From assembly GCA_900543555.1 (NCBI GenBank), contig UQRL01000006.1, forward strand, positions 1-64,000: a stretch of 64,000 nucleotides of DNA, in the 5' to 3' direction. The notes below the pieces were generated by a model that had not been told where the DNA came from, made no database searches, and saw only the letters and a program-made list of their open reading frames with translations. Position 1 is the stretch's first letter; every line of letters starts with the position of its first letter. The position numbers and the translations under genes are program-made. The DNA comes from an uncultured Oscillospiraceae bacterium. GTDB taxonomy: Bacteria > Bacillota > Clostridia > Oscillospirales > Acutalibacteraceae. Shown one piece after another: positions 1-8,937 of the stretch.

Positions 1-80
1 AAAACAGGCGTGAAGCCTTGAAAAATCAATGGTTTTTGAGGATTAGATAGTTAAATCAGAATTTGTGCGGGGGATTTAGA

Positions 81-816
81 ATGAAAGATTGGTTTACAAT
101 AGATACGATTGATGAGAATACCTGTATAATCAGCGAATATCGCCATTGGGAGGAAACCCATTGTTATCTTTTGAACGGTACAGAGCGAAGTTTGTTGATT
201 GATACTGGGCTGGGCATCTGTAATATTTCTGAGGTCATAAACGAATGGACCGATAAACCAGTCACAGCCGTTGCTACACACATTCATTGGGATCATATTG
301 GCGGACACAAGGATTATCCCGATTTTTACGCACACGAAGCGGAATTGAATTGGCTGAACGGCAGTTTTCCGCAACCGTTCCGTTGTGATTTGCCAGACGG
401 CTTCGATGTAAATTCTTATGAGCTTTTTTAGGGAACACCTTCCAGGGTGTTACACGGAGGCGAGTACATAGATCTTTGGAGGGAGACGCATAGAAGTCCT
501 GCATACACCGGGGCACTCTCCCGGTCATATGTGCTTTTGGGAGAAAGAAAAAGGTTATCTCTATACAAGCGATTTGGTGTATAAGGATAGGCTCACGGCG
601 TGGTTCCCGTCCACTGACCCGCAAGCTTACTTGCAGTCTCTTGAAAAAATTGCAGAGCTTCCTGTAAAGAGGGTGTTCCCTGCACATCATTCGCTTGATA
701 TCCAGCCTGAAATTATCATTCGTATGCGAGACGCATTTCGACAGCTCAAAACAAAAGGGCAACTTCATCATGGCAGCGGAATTTTCGATTATGGTGATTG
801 GTCAGTATGGTTGTAA
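81..816 (+). pseudogene. Broken metallo-beta-lactamase-fold hydrolase gene
   Basis: Two reading frames together spell one MBL-fold hydrolase. The first part (ATG at 81 after a GGGGGA stretch) contains the zinc motif THIHWDHIGGH. The second part, from about 478, contains the HTPGHSPGHMC and PAHHSLDIQPE segments expected of the C-terminal half. Two lesions separate them: an in-frame TAG at 429-431, and one extra T in the run at 475-477, after which the frame is +1. Ignoring both, the protein would be about 240 residues, normal for the family. The original role (hydrolysis of a thioester, lactone or similar) cannot be told. Two independent lesions argue for real decay rather than a sequencing error. 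Confidence 0.8.
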
Positions 817-1076
817 AACAAATCCCGGTTTTTCGATGTAACGAGGAAAGGCAAGAGCATCTGCGACGATGCCCCTGCCCTGCGCTTACTCTTATCCCGT
901 TTTGGCGGCTTGTTATGCTTTCCTCTCCGCAAACCCCCGCTGTCCTTCCTCGCTCTCAAAATCAGGTTTTCGTTCAGAAGGCGCAGATATTCCTCGCCGG
1001 AGAGTGCTTCATAGAGGCGTTTTTTCCATCTGCCCCCATGATTTGGGAGATGCGGCCACGGACCCGTTTTGACATA
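795..1076 (-). pseudogene. Frameshifted small ORF, accessory-element remnant
   Basis: An ATG at 1076 lies 12 bp after the stop of the PLD/AAA gene and begins MSKRVRGRISQIMGADGK. The frame then changes within a six-A run, and the sensible continuation is KRLYEALSGEEYLRLLNE, followed by a Lys/Arg-rich tail. Removing two A residues (or adding one) joins the frames. I do not recognise the family. The basic tail and the position behind an accessory gene suggest a mobile-element protein, but this is inference and the ORF may never be translated. Confidence 0.3.
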
Positions 1077-1088
1077 CAGGCAAAGAGA

Positions 1089-3089
1089 TCACCTCTGCCA
1101 AAATCGGCCTAACCAAGACTTTTTAAAGGGAATCCCAAAAAACTCCCGCGCAACTTCCAGGTTCATAACTACCCAATCTCTGGACTTATGAGCCTCCAAT
1201 GTCTCGGGCAGTTCTTTCAAGATGCGCTCCGCCTCGTATGGGGCCCCAGCGTTGTAGCGCAGTTCGTTGGTACGCTCTGACAGTTCAAAAGAGGGCCGGC
1301 TGGTTTTCCATGCGTTGCGAATGGTTTTTATAGCGTAGCTTCCGGTGACTTTTTCACTGAAATAGTCCTCAAGGGTCAGGGCCCGGATATACGACGGCAG
1401 CTCTCCCTTCGCAAATTCGTTGAAGATCTCCCCTAAAATCCGGGAGGACTCTGCCAAAATATCCGGTGCGTTCTCTGCCGTTTCATCCTTCATATTCTCC
1501 TGCAGATCAGGGATAATCTCCATCATTTTTCTCAGGTATTCCCGGTAGAACGCCGTCCCAATCTCCCGTTGTACCGTACGCACCACACTGCTGCGCATCA
1601 CTTCCGTATTGGTAAGACCGGCTTGGACGCGGCAGATCACAGTCCGGCGGATAATCTCTTGGGCGACAGCTTTGACATCCTCATTGGCGCTGATGACCAC
1701 GGCCGGATAGTGGGTCAGCTGTTCCGCTACTCCAAAGCTGTCGTTTTTGATAGTCTCAATGGCATGTTGGCTGAAGCGCGTGTTGGTCAAATCATCCACG
1801 ATGATAGGGGCGCCCTTTACGATGCGCTTTAGACTCTCAATATTGGAACGGGTAAACTCCGGGGCAGAGAGTTTGGCCTTCTGCCCAATCATCATTTTTA
1901 GCAGGGTTTCTAAGAAACTGGTCTTCCCAGCTTTGCTCTGCCCGTAGACCAGGCCGAACACGGGGTAAGGGAGCAGGTTCTGATTGTACCGCACCGCCGT
2001 GTCCCGCATTCCCGCCATAAAGGGGCTACAGAAAAACCAGTTGGCGAATTCGTAGTACCGGCGTTGCATCCCAGCCACATCGCCGTGAAATTTTTCGTAG
2101 CCATCCATGTATTTCAGAAACAATCCCACATCTCTGGCGACCTCTTCCCGCGCCGGCGACAGATCCAAAATTTTGCCGTTGAGCCGGGCCACCCCCTCAT
2201 CTGGAGACACCTCCAGCTGCGGGTACACACTTTGCAGTTCGTTTTCCTTCTCCTGGTTGGAGATCACCTGCCGGCGGATCGATTTTATCTTCTCCGGGGA
2301 AAGCATCAGCTTACCCTTCTTATCCGGTTTAGGGACAGAGGGGGCAAACTTGGCCGCTAAATTTCTGATGTCCAAAGAAAAGCGGACTTCTTCCTGCGCC
2401 TCTGTTATAGGCTGTATGACGAGCGCTTTCTTGGTGCGTATGGTTCTGGCAATGGGCAACTCTTCCAGGTTCTCTTTGCCGTCAGCACATAGCAGGGCCT
2501 CTTTTGCGATTTGGTCCGTGCTGTCCTCCCGCAGCTGGCAATATTGATCCCAGTACCAATCATAGGCCCTGTCTCCGTCCAGGTAGCAGATATTTTCCCG
2601 CTGCTTCCCACCAAATGCGGAGAAAGACAGGTTAGCCGAACCCATAATCACCCGTTTCCGCCCATCTTTCGCAGAGAGAAGATAGATTTTTTCATGGGAT
2701 AGAACGCTTCGAGCCACATAGAACCGCAGCGTCTCGGCCTCAATCCGGGAAATGAGGTCCAGCTTCATTCGGCTGGCCGTTTCCCGCATCCGTTCAATGG
2801 TCTTGTACTGGTAGGCCATAATCTCCTGGAGAGAATAGGAAATGACCTCGTCGCAGCCGAAAATGATCTCTGCCTCTGCAAATAAGTCCAACAGGCGGTA
2901 GACGAAGCTGATGCCGGAAGAATATGTAATGGCATGGAGTGAATCGTACCCGGAAAATAGCTCCTGCCAGGAAAGGCTTTCCGCACCGGAGAATTCCATT
3001 TTTACAATATCCAGAGCTCCGGAACAGTTGATTCTCATTTGCTCTTGGTTTTGCTCTTCCATCTCAAACAGGGACAGCTTTTCTACCAT
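1089..3089 (-). CDS. PLD-family nuclease-like / AAA ATPase fusion protein
   Basis: This 666-residue protein has two recognisable parts. Around residues 125-165 there is a single phospholipase-D-type motif: SHEKIYLL followed by RVIMGSANLSFSAF, the H-x-K...G-S-x-N pattern of PLD nucleases. From about residue 375 there is an ATPase core with a Walker A (YGQSKAGKTSF), a Walker B-like PIIVDDL and a sensor/arginine-finger region (EIIRRTVICR). The start is the ATG after AAGGAG with 7-nt spacing. The gene follows a small ORF with which it overlaps and precedes a broken ORF. Known PLD nucleases with ATP-driven partners act in restriction and phage defence; that role is inferred here, not shown. Codon use is AT-richer than downstream genes, consistent with transfer. 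Confidence 0.7.
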   Translation of the reverse strand: MVEKLSLFEMEEQNQEQMRINCSGALDIVKMEFSGAESLSWQELFSGYDSLHAITYSSGISFVYRLLDLFAEAEIIFGCDEVISYSLQEIMAYQYKTIERMRETASRMKLDLISRIEAETLRFYVARSVLSHEKIYLLSAKDGRKRVIMGSANLSFSAFGGKQRENICYLDGDRAYDWYWDQYCQLREDSTDQIAKEALLCADGKENLEELPIARTIRTKKALVIQPITEAQEEVRFSLDIRNLAAKFAPSVPKPDKKGKLMLSPEKIKSIRRQVISNQEKENELQSVYPQLEVSPDEGVARLNGKILDLSPAREEVARDVGLFLKYMDGYEKFHGDVAGMQRRYYEFANWFFCSPFMAGMRDTAVRYNQNLLPYPVFGLVYGQSKAGKTSFLETLLKMMIGQKAKLSAPEFTRSNIESLKRIVKGAPIIVDDLTNTRFSQHAIETIKNDSFGVAEQLTHYPAVVISANEDVKAVAQEIIRRTVICRVQAGLTNTEVMRSSVVRTVQREIGTAFYREYLRKMMEIIPDLQENMKDETAENAPDILAESSRILGEIFNEFAKGELPSYIRALTLEDYFSEKVTGSYAIKTIRNAWKTSRPSFELSERTNELRYNAGAPYEAERILKELPETLEAHKSRDWVVMNLEVAREFFGIPFKKSWLGRFWQR

Positions 3090-3531
3090 ACGATTTCTCC
3101 TTCTTATATGTGAGATGTTTCATCTTCTGAAGGATGGTTGTATCCGCCGGGCAAAATTCATATGGAACAACCTCATCCACAGCAATCCCGCGGATGCCAT
3201 TGTGCCCCCGTTTTTGCGGTACCCCGTCCCGGATAACCCGAAGCCCTTCCTTGTCAATATCTTTCCCCTCAAACGCAGCATCAGCCAATTGCCGCTCCGG
3301 TTTGCCACGGAGCATGGAGTAAAACATGGGATTTTTAGGTTTTACAACAAGCCTCACAGAGCACGTCCAAGCGCATCGGAATCGGATTTGCGGTTCGGAG
3401 GCGCTAAGACTGGGAAAAAGATCGGTTGGAATACTGTGGAACAGCCGCACCGCCAGCTCCCACAGGAAATATTTGCGGCAGGGAGCTTGCCAGCGGTCCA
3501 GCGCCCTTTCTCTGCCAATGGGAAACCACAA
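3064..3531 (-). CDS. Hypothetical protein upstream of the PLD/AAA gene
   Basis: This open frame of up to 155 codons overlaps the start of the PLD/AAA gene by 26 bp. Its C-terminal 85 residues (from NPMFYSMLRGKPERQ to the lysine-rich end) look like ordinary protein sequence. The N-terminal third is less convincing. The start is uncertain: the TTG at 3531 lies only about 10 nt after a good -10 element, so translation may be leaderless or may begin at an internal codon. I do not recognise a family. Overlap and orientation suggest co-transcription with the PLD/AAA gene. It could equally be the 3' end of a truncated gene. Confidence 0.35.
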   Translation of the reverse strand: MWFPIGRERALDRWQAPCRKYFLWELAVRLFHSIPTDLFPSLSASEPQIRFRCAWTCSVRLVVKPKNPMFYSMLRGKPERQLADAAFEGKDIDKEGLRVIRDGVPQKRGHNGIRGIAVDEVVPYEFCPADTTILQKMKHLTYKKEKSYGRKAVPV

Positions 3532-3539
3532 TTTTCTTC

Positions 3540-3568
3540 AGTATATCTTAAATTGCCGTTTAATACAA
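3540..3568 (-). promoter_or_regulatory. Sigma-A-type promoter for the PLD/AAA gene pair
   Basis: On the minus strand TTGTAT and TATACT are separated by 17 bp and point at the 3064-3531 ORF. The remaining intergenic stretch up to 3733 shows nothing else I can support. Confidence 0.5.
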
Positions 3569-3733
3569 GGCTTTATCGTAAAAAATAGATAAATAAGAAG
3601 CCCACATCTTGCGGCAGAATGCAACTCTCCGCCACTCTCAGGAGGGTAGATACACCGCCTCATCCCAAAACAGTTTTAAAAGAATTTCCAAAATTATCCT
3701 TTCCCTCCGGCCTTACACAGACGCTTTTTGCAA

Positions 3734-3780
3734 CAAGAACCCCCGCCCGGGCACAAAAATTGCCCGGGCGGGGGTTCTTG
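3734..3780 (-). terminator. Perfect hairpin downstream of the AraC-type regulator
   Basis: Two perfect 20-bp arms surround a 7-nt loop 30 bp after the stop codon at 3810. The stem begins CAAGAACCCCCG. There is no long T tract on the minus strand, so termination efficiency is uncertain. Confidence 0.7.
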
Positions 3781-3809
3781 GATTGGGTCCCGCGCCTTCC
3801 AAAAAGGCT

Positions 3810-5921
3810 TCAGCGCTTTCCGATCTGTTGAACATATTTCCGCGGCGTGATGGATTCCACCCGCAGGAACGCCCGCTTAAAGGTAGTCTCGTTTTCATAG
3901 CCGGTCTTTTTGGCCACCGCCAGCACATCCCGCTCTCCCGCGTCGAAGTACTCCTTGGCCTTCTGCACGCGGAGCAGGTGAAGGTAATCAATAAAGTTGA
4001 CTTTCGCCGTATTTTTAAACACCTTAGAAACCATGGATCGGGAGATGTGGAACAGGCTGGAGAGCTGCTGCTGGGAAAGGCTGGAATCGCAGTAATGCTC
4101 CCGCACATAGGCGATGAGCTGGGGGCCGATCTTTTGAGAGGACATCTCGTCCTGACGCCGCAATTCGTCGCAGATCAAATCCACTGTGCCCGCCAAATAG
4201 TCCCACGCCCAGGTCCCGTCTCCCGAGGAGAGGATCTGGCCAAACTCCTCCCGGGCATTGGGCACCTCCAGCTTCATGTCCGAAGCCGCGCGAAGCAGCG
4301 TCTCCAGGACCAGCATGGCCGCCCGGCGGCTGTCCTCCCCGTTCAGGGGGCGGCTCAGGTTTTCCTCCCGGAGCTCCTCCAAAATTTTCCGGGCCCCGTC
4401 TTGGCTTCCCAGCTTCAGCTGGTTAATCAGCTGGAGCTCCATCTCCAACGGATAATAATACGAGGTCTGCGCCTCATCCTCCTGGCTGTGGCTGCGCGCC
4501 TCTTGATAGGATTTTCCAATGCCGCTCAGGCCCTTCTGGGGCAGCCCGCAGGAGAACCCCACATCCTGGCCAAAATGTGAGGCACAGTAATCCCGCACCA
4601 AGTTGGCGCCCTCAAACAGGCTTCCGCTGCCCTTGGCAGAGGTGAAAATGCCCACCAGCTGCTGATCCATGGACTCCATCCACTGGGCGGCGATCTGCCG
4701 CTCCTGGCAGAAGGTGTTAAGCTGCATGTAGTCCACCGCTTTCTGCTCGGGGCTGGCGGCGTCCACATACTCCAACACCCCCACCAGATACTCCATCTCC
4801 TCCTGAAAGTCCAGCCCAAACAGCGGCAGCTGCTGGGCAATCCGCTCCTCCGAGAAGGCGCCCGCCAGCAGAGAGGAGATCAGGTTGGTGCGCATGGTGT
4901 TGTAATATTGGGTGGAAATCTGCTCCAGGTCCCGGTTCTGTTTTCCCAGGTCCTGGAACACATGCTCCAACGCCTGGAACTCCTGCTCGTTTTCCTGGGT
5001 CTCAATCAGGTTCAGCCGCTGCATCAGCTGGAACAGGGGCGCATAGCTGGCCCGGGCCAAAAACAGGGCCAGGGCCCCGCCCACCAGCAGCACCAGCAAA
5101 AGCAGGGAGCCCAGCATCAGCCCCTGGCCGGCAAAGGCCGTTTGCGGCGGCTGGATGGCGATGGAATAGGTCCACTGGTACAGGTTGGAATCCAGCTCGA
5201 AACGCTGCCACTGGTCCGGGTCCCCTCCTTCCTGCGTCATAGAAAAGACCACCTCCCCGTCTGAGATGATCTCCAAGGAGCCCAGCGAATCTGCAAACCG
5301 CTGGGACAAGAACTGCTGGAACCAGGAGGCGTTGATTAGGCAGAACAGCACAGAGTCCGGCTCTGTGCCATAGTTGAGCTGCTTAAACACATAAAAGCTC
5401 CCGTTCTCCCCCGGGACCAGCAGCATGGATTTATAGCTTTCCACCAGGGCCTTCTCGGTCTCCTCGTCAATCAGGTCTTCCTCCAGGCCAATGGAGGAAA
5501 AATACCGCTCTTCTTCCCAAAAGGAGACCCGGTCCACCGCCTGCTCCTTCTCGGGGAGCAGCAGGGCAATGCTGTCTGCCACCTGCAAAATGCTGTAATA
5601 CGTCTGCAGCTCTTGGCAGATGTCCCGGCGTTCCAACACAGTGATGGAGGAATTGAGGATCTCTGACTGGGACCGCACCTTTTGAAACCACTGGGCCGAA
5701 GCAAGCTGGGTGCCAATGTTCTCAATCTCGGTAAACTTGTCATCCACCACCTGCATCAGCAGCTGGGCGTCGCTGCGGCACTTCTGTTCCTGCACGCTGC
5801 GCTCCTGCTGCAAAATCTGCTGGAAAAGAATGGAGGAAAAAACAAGGGAACAGGCCAGCAAAATGGCGGTATAAGAGAGAAAAAGCTTGCGGAAAAAGGG
5901 CTTTTGAAAATACTTTGTCAT
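3810..5921 (-). CDS. Membrane-bound AraC-family transcriptional regulator
   Basis: This 703-residue regulator has an N-terminal transmembrane segment (about residues 12-32, FLSYTAILLACSLVF), an extracytoplasmic sensor region of about 230 residues, a second hydrophobic segment near residue 255-280 (GLMLGSLLLLVLLVGGALALF), a cytoplasmic linker and a C-terminal AraC/XylS double helix-turn-helix (last 100 residues, ending TPRKYVQQIGKR). This layout is typical of YesN-like regulators encoded beside Lpl-type sugar importers. The start ATG follows GGAGGGT with 8-nt spacing. It lies downstream of lplA but has its own promoter. It probably senses an extracellular or binding-protein-bound oligosaccharide and activates the divergent glycosidase and importer genes; the ligand is unknown. 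Confidence 0.88.
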   Translation of the reverse strand: MTKYFQKPFFRKLFLSYTAILLACSLVFSSILFQQILQQERSVQEQKCRSDAQLLMQVVDDKFTEIENIGTQLASAQWFQKVRSQSEILNSSITVLERRDICQELQTYYSILQVADSIALLLPEKEQAVDRVSFWEEERYFSSIGLEEDLIDEETEKALVESYKSMLLVPGENGSFYVFKQLNYGTEPDSVLFCLINASWFQQFLSQRFADSLGSLEIISDGEVVFSMTQEGGDPDQWQRFELDSNLYQWTYSIAIQPPQTAFAGQGLMLGSLLLLVLLVGGALALFLARASYAPLFQLMQRLNLIETQENEQEFQALEHVFQDLGKQNRDLEQISTQYYNTMRTNLISSLLAGAFSEERIAQQLPLFGLDFQEEMEYLVGVLEYVDAASPEQKAVDYMQLNTFCQERQIAAQWMESMDQQLVGIFTSAKGSGSLFEGANLVRDYCASHFGQDVGFSCGLPQKGLSGIGKSYQEARSHSQEDEAQTSYYYPLEMELQLINQLKLGSQDGARKILEELREENLSRPLNGEDSRRAAMLVLETLLRAASDMKLEVPNAREEFGQILSSGDGTWAWDYLAGTVDLICDELRRQDEMSSQKIGPQLIAYVREHYCDSSLSQQQLSSLFHISRSMVSKVFKNTAKVNFIDYLHLLRVQKAKEYFDAGERDVLAVAKKTGYENETTFKRAFLRVESITPRKYVQQIGKR

Positions 5922-6002
5922 ACGGTTCTACCCTCCGTTTCGTCCCTCTTCCGGGAAGGGCACCAAAAGAGCACCCCTTTCGCGCATTGAATGATACGCA
6001 TT

Positions 6003-6031
6003 ATTATACAAGAGAACCAGGGCAAAATCAA
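6003..6031 (-). promoter_or_regulatory. Promoter of the AraC-type regulator gene
   Basis: TTGATT and TATAAT with a 17-bp spacer lie on the minus strand about 80 bp before the start codon, so the regulator need not depend on the importer operon. Confidence 0.65.
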
Positions 6032-6055
6032 CCAAGCGCCCCATTCCCCGGACAC

Positions 6056-6090
6056 GGGAAAAAGCGCGGTGCTTTCACCACGCTTTTCCC
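6056..6090 (-). terminator. Hairpin after lplA
   Basis: An imperfect stem (GGGAAAAAGCG pairing with CGCTTTTCCC) lies 50 bp past the lplA stop and just before the regulator's promoter. It would separate the importer from the regulator transcript. Confidence 0.5.
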
Positions 6091-6139
6091 CTTCTATTTT
6101 ACAGTACCCCAAAAGAAACAATTCCTATCCGTCCGTTTT

Positions 6140-7915
6140 TCACGCATTCCCCTGGGCGCGGTCGTAGCGGGCCTGGTTGATCTCGATGAGCTGGTCAAGG
6201 CCCAGCCGCTCCAGGTCTGCCATATAGGTGTCCCAGTCATCCATGCTCTGCTGGCCCAGGATGAGCTTGGTCAGCAGCTCTTCCGAGTAAGTGGTCAGGT
6301 CGCTGGTGATGGAAGAGATGGTGTCCAGTTCCTCCGCGGTGGCAGGTGCCAGCTCGGGGTTGGACTCGTGCGGCAGCTTATACTCATAATCGCTGTATTC
6401 ATCGAAGAATTCTTTCTTCTTCTCAAAGCCCGTCTCGGGATAGCCCATGGTCTTGCCAGCGTCCTGATAGCCCTGCAGCTCAGTGGCCCAATCTTGGGCG
6501 GACTTCAGCTCGAACCGGGGCAGAATGGAAGCGTTGGTCCACAGGGCGCAGCCGGCAGCCAGCTGCTGGGCGTCGGACTCTTCCGCGTCCTTGATGGCGT
6601 TGTAAGAGCCGTCCTCCCCCAGGGTGTAGGAGTAGTCCTCCAGGCCGTACTCGGTGAGGATGCGGTAATCGTCGCTGACCAGGAAATCAAACAGGCGGCC
6701 CACGGCGTCCAGGTCCTCACAGGCGCTGGTGACAGCGTATTTGTTTCCGCCCAGCTGATAGCCCTGCTGCCAGCACAGGTAGGGCTCCGTCTCTACGGCG
6801 GCGTTGCTGGCCTTCAGGACAACGGGGACATAGTAGGCGGCGGCAGCGCCTTCCGGCACGGTGATGCCCACTTCTTGCCAAGTCTCGCCCGCCCAGTCAA
6901 ACAGGCCCGCAATCTTGTTCTCCGCCTTCTTTTCATCCAGCTGGTCGCTGGTATCCACATATCCGGCGTCTACCAAAGACTTGACGAACTCGATGTAAGA
7001 TTGGATATTTTCATGGTACCAGGGAGACTCCACTGTGCCGGTCTCGGTGTTCACATAGGTCAATTCACCGCTCATGGTCCGGCCGATGCCGTAGAAGTTG
7101 GACAGGCCGCTGGAAAAGTCGCTCAGGGAGATGCTGAGCACCTCATCGGCCTCGCCGCTCTGGTTCACGTCGTTCTCCTGGAAGGCCTTCATGGTCTCCA
7201 TCAGCTCGTCGGTGGTGGTGGGGGCGGAAAGGCCCAGCGCGTCCAGCCAATCCTGGCGGATCATAAAGGACATGGCGGCGCCCTGGCCCACCTCGTCATC
7301 TTCATTTAAAGCAATGGTGATATCCGTCAACCAATAGGTGTTGCCGTCCTCCAGGGCCAGCTTGTTCATCATCTGGGCGCCGTTGCCGTTGGCGTAATAC
7401 TCTTTGGCGTCACCCTGAGAGTGGTTCTCCACCACCTCGTTAATGGAGATGAGTTTCCCCTGGTCCACCAGGTTCAGGCGGGTCTGGTCATCCAAGGGGG
7501 TGATGTTCATAATGTCCGCGTCAATACCGGCGGCCAGCTGGGTTTGGCACACGGTCTGATACTGGTCCTCGGGGATCAGGTCCAGCTCCAGGGCAACGCC
7601 ATACTCGGCCAGCTTCTCCACAAAGGCGTCATAGATAGGGCTGCCGCCCGCCACCCAGTCGGAGAGGGAAATCTCGCCGCTGTCCACTGTGGCGGTCTTG
7701 TCAATGCCCATAATTTTCAGGGTGGTCACTTCTCCAGTGGCGGTGGAGCCGCTTTCCGCGCCGCTCTCTTCCGAGGTGGACGCTGAGGCGGCGGAGCCCG
7801 TCTCAGACTCTGTGCCAGAGCTCCCGCTCCCGCCGCTGGAACACCCGGCAAAGGCGCTGGTCAGCAGGGCGGCGGATAACAGCAGGGCCACTAGCTTGCG
7901 CATGGTCGTTTTCAT
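6140..7915 (-). CDS. lplA: Lipoprotein solute-binding protein of an Lpl-type sugar importer
   Basis: This 591-residue extracellular binding protein starts with a lipoprotein signal peptide (hydrophobic segment, lipobox SAFAGC) and a Ser/Gly-rich linker. The length and the C-terminal part fit the large LplA/YtcQ-like binding proteins that work with LplB/LplC permeases on oligosaccharides. The start is the ATG at 7915, placed by GGGAGGT with a 6-7 nt spacer; an in-frame TTG 15 nt upstream would sit inside that SD. It follows the two permease genes in the same direction (gap 79 bp). The substrate is unknown; the neighbouring GH127 suggests arabinose-containing oligosaccharides. Confidence 0.88.
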   Translation of the reverse strand: MKTTMRKLVALLLSAALLTSAFAGCSSGGSGSSGTESETGSAASASTSEESGAESGSTATGEVTTLKIMGIDKTATVDSGEISLSDWVAGGSPIYDAFVEKLAEYGVALELDLIPEDQYQTVCQTQLAAGIDADIMNITPLDDQTRLNLVDQGKLISINEVVENHSQGDAKEYYANGNGAQMMNKLALEDGNTYWLTDITIALNEDDEVGQGAAMSFMIRQDWLDALGLSAPTTTDELMETMKAFQENDVNQSGEADEVLSISLSDFSSGLSNFYGIGRTMSGELTYVNTETGTVESPWYHENIQSYIEFVKSLVDAGYVDTSDQLDEKKAENKIAGLFDWAGETWQEVGITVPEGAAAAYYVPVVLKASNAAVETEPYLCWQQGYQLGGNKYAVTSACEDLDAVGRLFDFLVSDDYRILTEYGLEDYSYTLGEDGSYNAIKDAEESDAQQLAAGCALWTNASILPRFELKSAQDWATELQGYQDAGKTMGYPETGFEKKKEFFDEYSDYEYKLPHESNPELAPATAEELDTISSITSDLTTYSEELLTKLILGQQSMDDWDTYMADLERLGLDQLIEINQARYDRAQGNA

Positions 7916-7994
7916 AGTTTTACCTCCCAATTTTTATTGGTTTGCTTTATGTAATGGGGAAAGTTGCCCCATTCAGCCGTTTTCGCGTTCCCGG

Positions 7995-8927
7995 TCACTC
8001 TTTCAAGGAACCCAGCATCACGCCCTTGACAAAATACTTCTGGAAGAAGGGATACACCACCAGCATGGGCAGCGTGGTGAAGATGATCATGGCGTACTTC
8101 AGCTGGGCATTGGAAAGGTTTCGCAGGGCCATCTCCCGGGCCGTATCCGGGTCCAGCGTGGTGGTAAGGGTTTCGGTGCTCTCCACCAGCACCCGCCGCA
8201 GATACAGCTGCAGCGGCTGCCAGTCTGTGTGGGGCAGGTATACCAAGGCGTTGAACCAGCTGTTCCACATGCCCACAATGGTGTATACGGCTATCACCGC
8301 CAGAATGGGCGCGGACAGGGGCAGGTACACCTTCAGCAAAACCTGGTACACGTTGGCCCCGTCAATCTTCGCGGCCTCCCGCAGGGTCTCTGGGATGGTG
8401 CCGAAGAAGGACTTCACCAGGATAATGTTCCAGATGGAGTAGCAGGCCGGCAGGATCTGGGACCAGGGGTTGTCATACAGCCCAAGCTTGGTAATCAACA
8501 GGAAAGAGGGGATCATGCCGCCGGAGAAATACATGGGAATCAGCAGGAACATGTTGATGTACTTGCGCCCCCGCAGGTTCTTATAGGTCAGGGGATAGGC
8601 CGCCAGCACGCAGGTAAGCAGCATCAGCAGGGTGGTGGGCACCACATAGAGGAAGGTGTTGAAATAGGCCCGCCACATCTCGCTGTCCGTAACCAGAGTC
8701 TCATAGGCCGCCAGGCTGAACCCCTTGGGGACGGTGTACACCTTCATCGTGGCCGCGGCGCTGGGCTCGCTTAACGAGAGGATGAGCACATAGTACATGG
8801 GATAGAGAGTGATGAACAGCACCAAAATGGCGATGGCGTACATCACAATGGTGGAAACCCGCCCGTTCTCCCGGATCTTGTTGGGGTTCCGCTTTCTCAA
8901 GGTTCTCTTTGTTGCCGTTGTTGCCAT
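7995..8927 (-). CDS. lplC: ABC sugar importer permease, LplC type
   Basis: This 310-residue inner-membrane permease has about six hydrophobic segments and the EAA loop (EAAKIDGANVYQVLLKVYLP) that contacts the ATPase. It ends in KGVMLGSLKE, a C-terminus typical of LplC/YtcP proteins. The ATG at 8927 is preferred over the GTG at 8936 because GAGGTG sits 6 nt before it. It begins 10 bp after the lplB stop, so the two are translated from one message. No ATPase gene lies in the cluster; such systems usually borrow a shared MsmK-like ATPase (known of the family, inferred here). Confidence 0.9.
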   Translation of the reverse strand: MATTATKRTLRKRNPNKIRENGRVSTIVMYAIAILVLFITLYPMYYVLILSLSEPSAAATMKVYTVPKGFSLAAYETLVTDSEMWRAYFNTFLYVVPTTLLMLLTCVLAAYPLTYKNLRGRKYINMFLLIPMYFSGGMIPSFLLITKLGLYDNPWSQILPACYSIWNIILVKSFFGTIPETLREAAKIDGANVYQVLLKVYLPLSAPILAVIAVYTIVGMWNSWFNALVYLPHTDWQPLQLYLRRVLVESTETLTTTLDPDTAREMALRNLSNAQLKYAMIIFTTLPMLVVYPFFQKYFVKGVMLGSLKE

Positions 8928-8937
8928 AGCGCTCACC

